In this document: piece by piece, positions 54,280-63,477 of the stretch
Numbering within the stretch: the stretch's first letter is position 1
Layout of the letters: each line of letters begins with the position of its first letter
Assembly (NCBI GenBank): GCA_963851325.1
Contig: CAWKOR010000001.1
Span: 2,604,001-2,668,000 of the forward strand
Length of the DNA: 64,000 nt
Source of the DNA: DATGKG01 sp963851325
Lineage (GTDB): Bacteria; Desulfobacterota; Binatia; Binatales; Binataceae
Direction of reading: 5' to 3'
Translations under genes and position numbers: made by a program
The notes under the pieces: generated by a model
What the model saw: the letters and a program-made list of their open reading frames with translations, nothing else
What the model was told of the DNA's origin: nothing
Databases searched by the model: none

Positions 54280-55635
54280 CTACTCGCGTCGGACCAGGCC
54301 GGTGATCCCGGCTAGGAACATTGCGCTGAAGAACCATCCGAGCATTATATGCACCCACAGATACCAACGTAGGAAGCCACCTAGCGACGCCGGGGTCTGG
54401 GATGGAGTTTCCGAAAACGGCCAAACCAGCGCGATAGGTTTCGCATTGGGATCGGGCCGCCATCGTTTGGCCATGCCGAGATCCACCAGCGGTAGGGAAT
54501 TTTCGATCGAGTAAATGAAGGGGTTGAAGGGTTCGAACCACGCACCGCGATCTCTCTCCGTCGGCACAATGACGTGCGCCATGTGACCCCAGGAAAAAAG
54601 GCTGGTGCCCAGAAGCACCAGAAATCCCAGGTACCAAAGCGGACGCAATGGAACATATCCATAGCCGACGGTCGCCCAGAGAAGCCATTGCGACACTTGC
54701 TGCACGACGCTCTGATGGCCGTGTTCCAGCCGCGAGTTTTCCATCGCGATCAAAACTTTGCGCGCGCCTTTGTCGTCGCCGGCCTCGCGCAGCACCTTCG
54801 CGAGTTGCTGGTAAGGTTGCGGAATAAAGCCGTCCGGCTGCCGCGCGAGCCACTCCAGGCGCTTCACCTCGTCGGTGGGCCCGCCACCGATTCTCTGGTA
54901 AACGAATCCGTCGAGTAGCAGCTTTCCTCGTTCCGGCCAGCTCTGTTCGTCGTCCACGATGGGTCCGACGGAAGCGTGCACTAGATTCAATCGCAACTGA
55001 CTGCCGGGCGCGAGATTTCTCCAGATGAAGGCCTGCTTCACGCGCGCGTTTTCAAAATCGACGACGCTTGCGTCTCCGAAGCGGGCTCCATCAACCGCTA
55101 CTTGTCCGCCGATGGCGGCGCCGGATAGTTGCACCTCTCCATCCGATTGAAATCCTTCGTTCAGCAAAACCGAACCGCTTACTTCGACTCGATCGGCACG
55201 CAGGGCAGGAATGCGGCTGCCAGTCAGATGCAGCCCTTTAATGCTCGCATCGGTGAGGCGAATGGGAACTTGAAAACTCGATGCTACGAAGACCAGCGGA
55301 AATGGAATGCTAATCGCGTAAAGTTCCAGGTCCTTCTCGTTCGCCGGGTCTCCGATCCTCGCCGCATGAACCTGGATGCCCTGCGGATCGACGCGCTTAC
55401 TCGCTTCGGGATCGACGCATAGCCACCTGATGAGTCGGGCCCGGATCGTGCGCCCCGCGTCCCATCCAGCAGCCTTGGAGGGATCGTTCTCGGTGTCGTC
55501 AGCCTTGTCGCTGGGGCCGCAGTATGCGACCTCGCCACTCTGGACGGCGCGCAGGACGTTCTGCTCGGCAGCGCTCAACTCGCCGAAGTTGGCGCGCGCT
55601 TCAGCAACCAGATCGTATGCAGTGTGTTCTCGCAT
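54280..55635 (-). CDS. Beta-helix/membrane protein of unknown function
   Basis: 451 aa. Residues 120-250 are a regular pattern of short strands (IKGLHLTGSRIPALRADRVE, GEVQLSGAAIGGQVAVDGAR) like pentapeptide or bactofilin-type beta-helices. Then RIGGGPTDEVKRLEWLARQP and PQPYQQLAKVLREAGDD, a helical TPR-like segment, then two to three transmembrane helices (ATVGYGYVPLRPLWYLGFLV; IMLGWFFSAMFLAGI). Similar proteins are annotated membrane-associated oxidoreductase without evidence. Function unknown. Confidence 0.72.
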   Translation of the reverse strand: MREHTAYDLVAEARANFGELSAAEQNVLRAVQSGEVAYCGPSDKADDTENDPSKAAGWDAGRTIRARLIRWLCVDPEASKRVDPQGIQVHAARIGDPANEKDLELYAISIPFPLVFVASSFQVPIRLTDASIKGLHLTGSRIPALRADRVEVSGSVLLNEGFQSDGEVQLSGAAIGGQVAVDGARFGDASVVDFENARVKQAFIWRNLAPGSQLRLNLVHASVGPIVDDEQSWPERGKLLLDGFVYQRIGGGPTDEVKRLEWLARQPDGFIPQPYQQLAKVLREAGDDKGARKVLIAMENSRLEHGHQSVVQQVSQWLLWATVGYGYVPLRPLWYLGFLVLLGTSLFSWGHMAHVIVPTERDRGAWFEPFNPFIYSIENSLPLVDLGMAKRWRPDPNAKPIALVWPFSETPSQTPASLGGFLRWYLWVHIMLGWFFSAMFLAGITGLVRRE

Positions 55636-55837
55636 TTGTTTCAGCGTTAGTGATATTGCCCCGCACCATCACACTTAGCAACGCATCAGCGGCAACGAAG
55701 CGTCGCGCCAAGTCAGTAGGGAAAACACCGAGCAGAACTAAGACTTGATGATGACCGACGATGATTCTCAGGTCGAAAAGTTACGTCTTCTATCTTTGCG
55801 CGGCCGCGGATCGCGATAGCTAATTCTGGTGGCGCTC

Positions 55838-56752
55838 CTATCGGAAAGCGGGAGCGACCTCCCTGGCGAAAAGCTCCAGGTTCTGGTCGATGTCCTCCTG
55901 CCGACATGCCCAGCTGATCATGACCGTGCGCGCCCCCGCGTCGACGTATTCCCGCAAGCGCTTGCGGCAGTCGTCCGGGTTGCCCCATAGCGCGTAGCGC
56001 CCCGCGATCTTGGAAAAATCCTGCGCGTAGTTGCGCCCGAGGGCTTTGGCGGCCTGCTCGCGGGCCTGCTCGCGATCCGGATAGATCGACGCAAAGATGA
56101 ACAGCCCGTTGCGAAAGTTGCTCAGGTCGCGGCCAGCCTCGGCGCCGAACTGCTTAATCTTGCCGATGCTCTCGGCCAGCATCTCGGGCGTGTACATGTA
56201 GGGCAGCCATCCGTTCGCATACTGAGCGGCGCGCCGCATCGCCGGATCTTTGCGGCCCGCGACCCAAATCGGAGGATGCGGCTTCTGGGTGGGATGCGGC
56301 GAGAGCGTAACGCCGGAAAAATTCGTGTAGCGTCCCTGGAAAGTCACATTCTGCTCGGTCCAGAGCTTGGTGATTACTTCGAGCGCTTCATTCGAGCGCG
56401 AGCCCCGCTGCTTCACCGGGACGCCGCATGCTTCGAACTCCTTGGGAAACTCTCCGCCGATTCCGATGCCCATGTGATAGCGTCCGCCCGAAGCCACGTC
56501 GAGCACCGAGGTCATCTTCGCCAGTACGGTGGGGTTGTAAAGCGGGAGCAGGACCACCGTGCTCATCAGCTTGATTTTGGTGGTCGCCCCCGCGGCGACC
56601 GAGAGGCTGACGATAGTGTTGGAAATGGGTCCATGAAACATCATGTGCTCGCCGGCGCCGAGATAGTCGTAGCCGAGGCTCTCCGCGCGGCGCGCGAACT
56701 CCGGTATTCCCTTGGCGGCGGGCAATGCCGCGCCGAATTCAATTTTTTCCAC
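55838..56752 (-). CDS. LLM class F420/FMN-dependent oxidoreductase
   Basis: 304 aa from the GTG at 56752 (VEKIEFGAALPAAKG), with GAGG 9 nt upstream; the open frame upstream is only the shadow of the opposite-strand stub and CocE gene. Luciferase-like motifs are DYLGAGEHMMFHGP, MSTVVLLPLYNPTVLAKMTS, GRYHMGIGIGGEFPKEF and PPIWVAGRKDP. Divergent from the CocE hydrolase. Substrate unknown. Confidence 0.9.
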   Translation of the reverse strand: MEKIEFGAALPAAKGIPEFARRAESLGYDYLGAGEHMMFHGPISNTIVSLSVAAGATTKIKLMSTVVLLPLYNPTVLAKMTSVLDVASGGRYHMGIGIGGEFPKEFEACGVPVKQRGSRSNEALEVITKLWTEQNVTFQGRYTNFSGVTLSPHPTQKPHPPIWVAGRKDPAMRRAAQYANGWLPYMYTPEMLAESIGKIKQFGAEAGRDLSNFRNGLFIFASIYPDREQAREQAAKALGRNYAQDFSKIAGRYALWGNPDDCRKRLREYVDAGARTVMISWACRQEDIDQNLELFAREVAPAFR

Positions 56753-56828
56753 GGTCCAACCTCTACCCCAAAGTTCGCACACCGCATCTCGGCTTGACAA
56801 CCCGCAAGAATCGAAGGAGGAAAACTCC

Positions 56829-56933
56829 ATGGCGAACATTCTCGAGGGCATTCGCGTACTCGGCCTGACGATTGCAGCGGTCGGTCCGTGGGCGACCCAA
56901 CCTAACATCCGTGATTTCCGGAGGCAGACATGA
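56829..56933 (+). pseudogene. 5' stub of a class III CoA-transferase
   Basis: A perfect GAAGGAGG precedes an ATG whose product opens MANILEGIRVLGLTIAAVGP then WATQ, the standard CaiB/BaiF N-terminus (GIRVLDLT ... AGPxAT). After WATQ homology stops and the frame ends at a TGA after 34 codons that overlaps the CocE start (ATGA). The remaining roughly 370 codons are absent, so this is a deletion remnant fused to the CocE leader. It may still be translated and couple translation of the next gene. Confidence 0.75.
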
Positions 56934-58724
56934 TCGTCAAAGCACGCAAGACCTATAAGGTCACGACCGAAAAAAGTATCCCGATGAAGACGCGCGACGG
57001 AGTGACACTCTCCGCTGATGTCGTCCGCCCCGATGGCGCCAGGACGTTTTCCGGTTCTACTCAGCCGCACACCCTACAATAAGAAGGGAAGCGACGACCC
57101 CAACGGCCCCGGCTACCTGTTCGCGCGCTATGGCTATGTCTCCGTCATCCAGGACTGCCGCGGCCGCTTCGAATCCGAAGGTGAGTACGACACTATTTTT
57201 CAGGAGATCGCCGATGGGTACGATGCGGTCGAATGGGCCGCCCGGCTGCCGTGGTCCAACGGTCGGGTAGGAACGACTGGTCAGTCCTACCTCGGACTGA
57301 CGCAGTACATGATCGCGTGTAACGATCCGATGCCACCGTCGCTGCAGGCGATGGCTCCCGTCTCAGCATCGTCGGATTATCACGCGAGCTGGATCTACCA
57401 CACCGGCGGCGTTTCCCTGTGGGGATGGATCATCCCTTACGCGATTTTCAAAGGGCTAAACACTCTGAAGAGAGCGAAGCGCAACGATCTTTTCGAAAAG
57501 ATGAAGGAGTACGTCGAAGGCGGAGAGTTTCCCATCCTGCGGCAGACCCGTTTCGGCATGAACGCCTTCACTCCGCTTACAGACAAATGGTATCGCCACC
57601 TTCCGATCAAGGACTGGATCGGGCTGCTTAAGGAAACCGCGCCTTATCTGGCAGATCATATCGCCCATGCTGACGACGGTGAGTATTGGTATCGCGCCAA
57701 TGTAAATCGCCATGCCGCGAGCATCAATGTGCCGATGCTGCATGTCACTTCATGGTATGACATCTTCGGAGAAGGTGGTCAGAGCGCCTATCGCAGCATC
57801 AAGACCAACAGCAGGTTCGAGAGAGCGCGCAGCGGACAGCGACTGATTATCGGACCCTGGGGCCACTTGCTTCCTTACAATGTTCCGAGCTCGCGCGGCA
57901 CCGGCGACATCGATTTTGGACCTGCCGCCCTGATCGATCTCAACGAGACTCTGCTGCGATGGTTCGATTACTGGCTCAAAGATGTCGATAACGGGATCCT
58001 CGATGGACCACCTGTCACAGTTTTCACCATGGGTGAGAACCGATGGCAAGAGCTGTCTGACTGGCCGCCATCAAACATGCGGCAGGTCCGCTATTTCTTG
58101 CACAGTCAGAAGGGCGCTAATTCTCTAAGTGGCGATGGCATGCTTTCCACCGTGCCGCCGGATATCGAGCGTGCCGATAGCTATGTCTACGATCCGAATG
58201 ATCCGGTTCCATCCTTAGGAGGCAACAACCTGGCTATCGATATGGGTGTGCAGGATCAGCGATCCGTTGAAGAGCGCCCCGACGTATTGGTTTATACGTC
58301 GGAGCCGATGGAGCAACCGCTTGAAGTTACCGGACCTGTCAGCGTAGCCCTATGGGTCTCCTCTTCGGCAGTGGATACCGACTTCACCGCAAAGCTCGTG
58401 GATGTGCACCCGAGCGGATACGCGCGGAATCTGATCGACGGTATCATTCGTGCGCGCTATCGGGAGTCCGAGAGCGCGCCAAAAATGATGGAGCCCGGCA
58501 AGCCATACCTGCTAAGTATCGATTTGTGGGCCACCAGCAATGTCTTTCTGCCCGGTCATCGCATTCGGCTCGAAATCAGCTCCAGCAACTTTCCGCGCTT
58601 CGATCGCAACCTGAATACCGGCGAGCCATTCGGCGAAGGGACCAAAGGTGTCGCTGCGCGGCAAAATGTATTTCACCAACCCGATATGGCATCGTACGTA
58701 CTGCTCCCAGTCATGCCGAGGTAG
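56930..58724 (+). pseudogene. CocE/NonD-family acyl hydrolase, single-base frameshift near the 5' end
   Basis: X-Pro dipeptidyl-peptidase-like CocE hydrolase. The start MIVKARKTYKVTTEKSIPMK (56930, GGAGG upstream) and DGVTLSADVVRPDG are in one frame. From about 57043 homology moves to the next frame: GRFPVLLSRTPYNKKGSDDP, nucleophile elbow GTTGQSYLGL, GPWGHLLPYN and the C-terminal jelly-roll (LEVTGPVSVALWVSSSAVDT). The offset is one extra base. Repaired length about 597 aa is normal. Likely cleaves esters or amides of xenobiotic-like acids; disabled unless the shift is a sequencing error. Confidence 0.87.
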
Positions 58725-58764
58725 TTGATTCGGGTTGCTGATTCTTAGGCAAGGAGTTTGAACG

Positions 58765-59802
58765 ATGGCATCCGGCGCCGATTTTTCCGGCCGATCCGAC
58801 GATGCGTGGCTAGCCCAGCATCGCGAGGAGATTATCGAGCCTGAACTGCCGATCATCGACGCGCATCACCATTTGTGGAGTCGCGCCGGCAACGTATACC
58901 TCTTCCCGGAGTTAATGGCAGACCTATCAAGCGGCCATCGAATCGCGGCCACGGTCTTCGAGGAGTGCGGATCGATGTACCGCGCTGACGGTCCCGAGGA
59001 GCTTCGTTCGCTGGGCGAGACCGAGTTTGTGACCGGTGTGGCCGCGATGAGCGCGAGTGGCGGCTTCGGGCCCGCGCGAGCGTGTACGGCGATCGTCGGG
59101 AATGTGAATCTGCGTCTCGGAGCGCGCGTCGCGCCGATCCTCGAGCAGCACATCGCCGTTAGCGGAGGTCGCTTTCACGCAATTCGGTTTTCGACCGCGT
59201 GGGATGCCGATGAGCGCGTGCACAACACGGTTCCGCTTCCGCGAATGCTTGCCGACCAGCAGGTCCGCGAGGGATTCCGCTGCCTCGCGCGCCTCAATCT
59301 CGCGTTCGATGCCTGGGTTTACCATCCGCAATTGGGCGAAGTTGCCGAGCTGGCCGAGAGTTTCCCCGATACCCAAATCGTACTCAACCATTTCGGCAGT
59401 CCGATTCTTGGGGGCCCTAACACCGGTCGTGCGGGCGAGGTTTTTGCCGAGTGGCGCGCGAGCATGACGACACTCGCGGCGCACGACAATGTCAACGTCA
59501 AGCTGGGTGCGCTTCCGGTTCGGCGTTCCGGGCCGCGTGCGCAGCAAGCCGGCGCCCCACCGCTCTCGTCAGAGGAAATTGCTACTGCATGGAGACCCTT
59601 CTACGAGATCTGCGTCGAACAGTTCGGCGCCGGCCGCTGCATGTTCGAGAGTAATTTTCCGGTGCAAAAGCGCTGGAGCAGCTATGCGGTCTTGTGGAAT
59701 GCCTGCAAGCGTCTCGCGGCCGGCGCTTCAACCGCCGAGAAGGCTGCGCTCTTCAGTGGAACCGCCGCGCGAGTCTATCGGATTCCCGCCGGCCCGATTT
59801 AG
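58765..59802 (+). CDS. Amidohydrolase-superfamily hydrolase
   Basis: 345 aa TIM-barrel protein: DAHHHLW metal motif at about 32-38, FEECGSMYRADGP, VLNHFGSPILGG and MFESNFPVQK with the distal acid. Resembles amidohydrolase_2 members that open lactones such as 2-pyrone-4,6-dicarboxylate. Its Shine-Dalgarno AAGGAG is 40 bp after the CocE gene, so likely same transcript. Confidence 0.87.
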   Translation: MASGADFSGRSDDAWLAQHREEIIEPELPIIDAHHHLWSRAGNVYLFPELMADLSSGHRIAATVFEECGSMYRADGPEELRSLGETEFVTGVAAMSASGGFGPARACTAIVGNVNLRLGARVAPILEQHIAVSGGRFHAIRFSTAWDADERVHNTVPLPRMLADQQVREGFRCLARLNLAFDAWVYHPQLGEVAELAESFPDTQIVLNHFGSPILGGPNTGRAGEVFAEWRASMTTLAAHDNVNVKLGALPVRRSGPRAQQAGAPPLSSEEIATAWRPFYEICVEQFGAGRCMFESNFPVQKRWSSYAVLWNACKRLAAGASTAEKAALFSGTAARVYRIPAGPI

Positions 59803-59860
59803 TCCAGGCCTCGGGATAAGGTGTGGCGAACGCCTGGATGTAACAAACCATCGGTCAGTT

Positions 59861-61099
59861 CTAGCTCTCCTTAGAAGCGTCGCTCACGCGACCCAATACT
59901 TCGTCGGTATGCTCGCCGAGCCGGGGCGCGCGGCGACTATAGGAAAAGTGCGGAGCGCTACCATCACTCGCGACGGTGCCGGGGTATCGCAGATCGCGGC
60001 CGAGCTCCTCATGATGAATGGTGGCGAAGGTCTGCCGCGACGCGAAATGCGGATCGTCAAGATTCTCCTCGGGGCGTCGAATCGGTGACCACGCGAGACC
60101 GTGCGACTGCGCGCGATGGAAGAGTTCGTCGGCCGGAAGGCTCTCCACCAGTTGCTCGAGCAAATCGTTGCGATAGATCGCGGCCGCGACATGATCGTCC
60201 TTCTCGAGTTGCGCAAACTCCGGGGTGCCCAGCACATGGACAATTCCGACCTGATCGGCCAACTGCGCGAGCGCCCGCATCTCCCGCTCGAAGGGACTCA
60301 GGCTCGCGAGCATGAAAACACCGTCCGCGCTTTTGCTCAGGCGTGCGTGCGTAACACTGGGAGCGGCGTGACGTGCCGTCTGCCGCATCACGACCTGGCC
60401 GCTGTAGACGTAGGAGGGAATCGCAACCTCGGTGCAGGTGTTAACCGCCTCGTGCACCGAGACGTCGATGAGCTGGCCCTCGCCGCTGAGTTCGCGAAAA
60501 TTGAGCGCGGCCATCATCGCGACCGCCGCATACTCGCCGCCCAGGTGATACGAATGCCACATCGCGGGCGCAATCGGCGGGGTGTCGTACGCGCCCTCCT
60601 TGCCCGGATCGTAGCCGCACACCGCCATGATCCCGCCGAGCGCCATCTGCACGAGGTCGGTTGCCTTCAGCGCGCGATACGGACCGTCGAGCCCGAACGG
60701 GGTGATGGTGCATACGATAAGGCGCGGATTTTCTTCGGCGAGTTTGCGCCACAGTGCAAGCCGCCGCGCGACGGTTTCGTATTCACCTGCGAGCAGCACG
60801 ATGTCGGCTTTGGAAGCCAGCGCGGCGAGCGCCGGCTGCGAAGCTTGATCATCGACATCGAGGACGGCGCTCTTTTTATTGAGGTTGTAGCGCCAGAAGA
60901 AAACGCTTTGCTCGGGATCGTGCGCACCAGATGCGAAGGGGCCGATGCGCCGCGAGGCTGAACCGTCGCTCGGTTCGAGCTTGATGACCTCGGCACCGAG
61001 GCCCGCGAGCAGCATCGCAGCGTAGTCGCCCAACTGATCGCCGATTTCCAGAATCGTGACGCCGACGAGCGAGGAACTGAGGTTGAGCTGGGAGTTCAA
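59861..61099 (-). CDS. CaiB/BaiF class III CoA-transferase, subunit lacking the nucleophilic Asp
   Basis: 412 aa. GVTILEIGDQLGDYAAMLLAGLGAEVIKLEPSDG and the SGEGQLIDVSVHEA region place it in the family. The catalytic region reads APAMWHSYHLGGEYAAV with no Asp at the nucleophile position, so it probably needs the upstream partner. TTG start overlaps that gene's stop (TTGA). Ends convergent with the amidohydrolase. Confidence 0.9.
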   Translation of the reverse strand: MNSQLNLSSSLVGVTILEIGDQLGDYAAMLLAGLGAEVIKLEPSDGSASRRIGPFASGAHDPEQSVFFWRYNLNKKSAVLDVDDQASQPALAALASKADIVLLAGEYETVARRLALWRKLAEENPRLIVCTITPFGLDGPYRALKATDLVQMALGGIMAVCGYDPGKEGAYDTPPIAPAMWHSYHLGGEYAAVAMMAALNFRELSGEGQLIDVSVHEAVNTCTEVAIPSYVYSGQVVMRQTARHAAPSVTHARLSKSADGVFMLASLSPFEREMRALAQLADQVGIVHVLGTPEFAQLEKDDHVAAAIYRNDLLEQLVESLPADELFHRAQSHGLAWSPIRRPEENLDDPHFASRQTFATIHHEELGRDLRYPGTVASDGSAPHFSYSRRAPRLGEHTDEVLGRVSDASKES

Positions 61100-62406
61100 A
61101 TGACGCCTTCCTCTCTGAGCGATGCCATCTCGGCGGCGCTCAGCCCGGCGATTTTTCCGAAGACGAATTCATTATCCTCGCCGAGCTTGGGCGCGGCGCG
61201 GCCAGTCTCTCCGCCAACGTCGGCGGGCGAACGCGACAACTTGGCGGGAAATCCTTCAATCGGCCAAGTCCCGATTTCGCTGTGCGGCAGATCGACGTAG
61301 TATCCGCGCGCCTTGAGCTGAGGATCGAGGTCGAATCGATCGGACGCCTTCTGCACCACGCCCGCCGCGATCCCGCGCGCTTGTAGCCGATTCATGAGAT
61401 CGTAGCGCTCGCATCCGATGGTGAAGGCATTGAGCTGCGCGTCGAGGTCGTCCTCGTGCTGCTTGCGTGCGGCCGCGGTCGCGAAGCGCGCATCCAGCGC
61501 CCACTCCGGCGAACCCATTTCCTCGATCAGCGCGCGCCACTGCGCATCCGACTGAATCGAGATAGCGATCCACTTATCGTCGCCCACGCATCGATAGGCG
61601 CCGTGCGGCGCCCAATCAAGAAACGGCATCCGGTTTCCGTAGCGCGTGGTGGGTTTGCCGGTAAGTTGATGCTCGACGATCGAGGTCCCTGACAGCATCA
61701 GGCCGGTCTCGCTCTGCGACATGTCGATGTAGCAACCGGTTCCGTCGCGGCGCTGCCGACGAATCGCCGCCATCAACATGATCGCGCCGAAGTATCCCGG
61801 CGAATGATCGAGGTACGAGTAACCCCATCCCGCCGGCGGGCGTGGCTCCGGCAACCCCGATAGATAAGTCAGTCCTGAGAACGCCTGCGCGGTGGGTCCG
61901 TAACTGACGTAATCCTTGTAGACGCCGGCCTTCCCGACGCCGGTGGTCTGGATATAAATGATGCGCGGATTGAGCTTGCGAAGATCCTCGTAACCGAGGC
62001 CCCACTTGTCCATCTGGCCGGGACTGAAGTTCTCGCAAATGGCGTTGGCGTCGCGGACCAGTTGGCGCAGCAGGTCGCGGCCCTTCGGATGATTGAGGTT
62101 GAGCGTGATGCCGTACTTGCCGGGATTGGTGTTGTTGAAATATCCGGCGCGATTGAAGCTTCCATTGGAGTGACCGCGCCCGGCGCCCTGGCTGCGACCG
62201 CCATCGGCAGTCGCGTGGTCCGGCGCGAACGGCGGCACGTAGCGAATGAAGTCGATCGCCTTGCGCTCGCGCCATTCGACCCGAATCACCTGCGCGCCGA
62301 AGGTCGCGAGCAGCCGCGTCGCCTGCGGCCCTACCTGCAGCCAGGTCAAATCGATGATCCGCACGCCCTCGAGCGCTCGCCTGCCGTTGGATTTCGCCTC
62401 GCTCAT
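61096..62406 (-). CDS. CaiB/BaiF class III CoA-transferase, Asp-containing subunit
   Basis: 436 aa: GVRIIDLTWLQVGPQATRLL, TFGAQVIRVEWRE and RDGTGCYIDMSQSETGL. The likely nucleophilic Asp is in YSYLDHSPGYFGA. About 30 residues longer than usual, owing to a loop with a GGRSQGAGRGHSNG insertion in the first 100 residues. Translationally coupled to the Asp-less chain, mirroring the 10676/11896 pair. Confidence 0.92.
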   Translation of the reverse strand: MSEAKSNGRRALEGVRIIDLTWLQVGPQATRLLATFGAQVIRVEWRERKAIDFIRYVPPFAPDHATADGGRSQGAGRGHSNGSFNRAGYFNNTNPGKYGITLNLNHPKGRDLLRQLVRDANAICENFSPGQMDKWGLGYEDLRKLNPRIIYIQTTGVGKAGVYKDYVSYGPTAQAFSGLTYLSGLPEPRPPAGWGYSYLDHSPGYFGAIMLMAAIRRQRRDGTGCYIDMSQSETGLMLSGTSIVEHQLTGKPTTRYGNRMPFLDWAPHGAYRCVGDDKWIAISIQSDAQWRALIEEMGSPEWALDARFATAAARKQHEDDLDAQLNAFTIGCERYDLMNRLQARGIAAGVVQKASDRFDLDPQLKARGYYVDLPHSEIGTWPIEGFPAKLSRSPADVGGETGRAAPKLGEDNEFVFGKIAGLSAAEMASLREEGVI

Positions 62407-62450
62407 ATCTATCCGCTACTCGAAGTAGAGGCTTGCTTACAAGTGCGATT

Positions 62451-63359
62451 TCAGGAAATTCCGACGTCCTTGAAGAACGCGGCCATCGCATCGAGCAGCG
62501 CGCGCGGGTTGTCGCCCTGTACGTTATGCCCCGACTTCTCGACCCGGACCCAGCGACCATTGGGCAGCGAGCGCGCGAACTTCTCGGCGGCCGCATCGGT
62601 AAGGACGTCGCTGAGCGCTCCGCGCACCACCAGCGTGGGGCATTTGATCTTCGATACTTCAGAAGCGAGGCGCGCACGATCCTCGGTGAAGGAGCGCATC
62701 GCATCATCGGTGCGACGGCGCTGATCGTGCTTGAAGACCCACTTGCCGGCGGGCGTTTCGCGCAGGTTGTAGTGAAGGCTGCGGCGCAGCACGGCAGGAT
62801 TGCGGATTGGGTTGAACTTCACCGCGCGCTCCAGGAACGCTTCGGGCGAATCGAGTTCCGGCGTCGATGAAAAATCGCGAATCCGATCGGCGCCCGAAGC
62901 GCTGATCTCCGGCGCCACATCGACAATCACCATCGCGCGCAGCTTCTCGCTATGCCGAATCGCGTATGCAATCGAGTTGAGCCCGCCCATCGATTGCCCG
63001 ACGAGGATGGGCCGGTCCAGATGCATCGCATCGATGAAGCCCTCGATATCAGCGACGTGCGACGCAATCCTGTAGTCGACGACGGGTGACCATTCGCTGT
63101 CGCCATGCCCACGCTGATCGAGTGCGACGCATCGAAAGCGATCGCGCAGCATCACCGCGACGCAGTCCCAGGTATGCGCGTTGATGCCGCCGCCGTGAAG
63201 AAAAAGAATCGGCGTCGCCGCGCCGCCCCAATCGAGGTAGTGCAACCGCATCGCGCCGATGATCGTGTGGTGGTCTTCGGGCAGCGCGATCGCGTTGGGC
63301 TGGAGCTCGGCAATCTTGAGGGCAGCGCGAAACATTTCGAGTTCATCGCTTCGGTCCAT
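62451..63359 (-). CDS. Alpha/beta hydrolase
   Basis: 302 aa from the ATG at 63359 after GAGGTACCTC. Oxyanion loop ILFLHGGGINAHTWD, nucleophile elbow VGQSMGGLNS (Ser), and a C-terminal SGHNVQGDNP with the catalytic His. Esterase/lactonase or C-C hydrolase type. Upstream of the CoA-transferase pair on the same strand (44-bp gap), so it may supply the acid that is then activated. Confidence 0.9.
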   Translation of the reverse strand: MDRSDELEMFRAALKIAELQPNAIALPEDHHTIIGAMRLHYLDWGGAATPILFLHGGGINAHTWDCVAVMLRDRFRCVALDQRGHGDSEWSPVVDYRIASHVADIEGFIDAMHLDRPILVGQSMGGLNSIAYAIRHSEKLRAMVIVDVAPEISASGADRIRDFSSTPELDSPEAFLERAVKFNPIRNPAVLRRSLHYNLRETPAGKWVFKHDQRRRTDDAMRSFTEDRARLASEVSKIKCPTLVVRGALSDVLTDAAAEKFARSLPNGRWVRVEKSGHNVQGDNPRALLDAMAAFFKDVGIS

Positions 63360-63477
63360 GAGGTACCTCCTCGATAGAGGAATAGTAGCGCCGGATTCCT
63401 CGCGTCGGCGAACACTTTGATGCGCGTCGCGTTTGTTGCTAGTGACGGGGCAGCATCGATCGTGAGGAGGTGGGAAA

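Noticed and set aside
55838..57070. Extended 410-aa version of the minus-strand LLM
   Set aside because: The additional 106 residues overlap the CoA-transferase stub and CocE start on the plus strand and have no LLM homology; GTG at 56752 has a good ribosome-binding site.
59803..59838. Inverted repeat TCCAGGC/GCCTGGA as terminator between convergent genes
   Set aside because: Stem of only 7 bp with a 22-nt loop and no T run.
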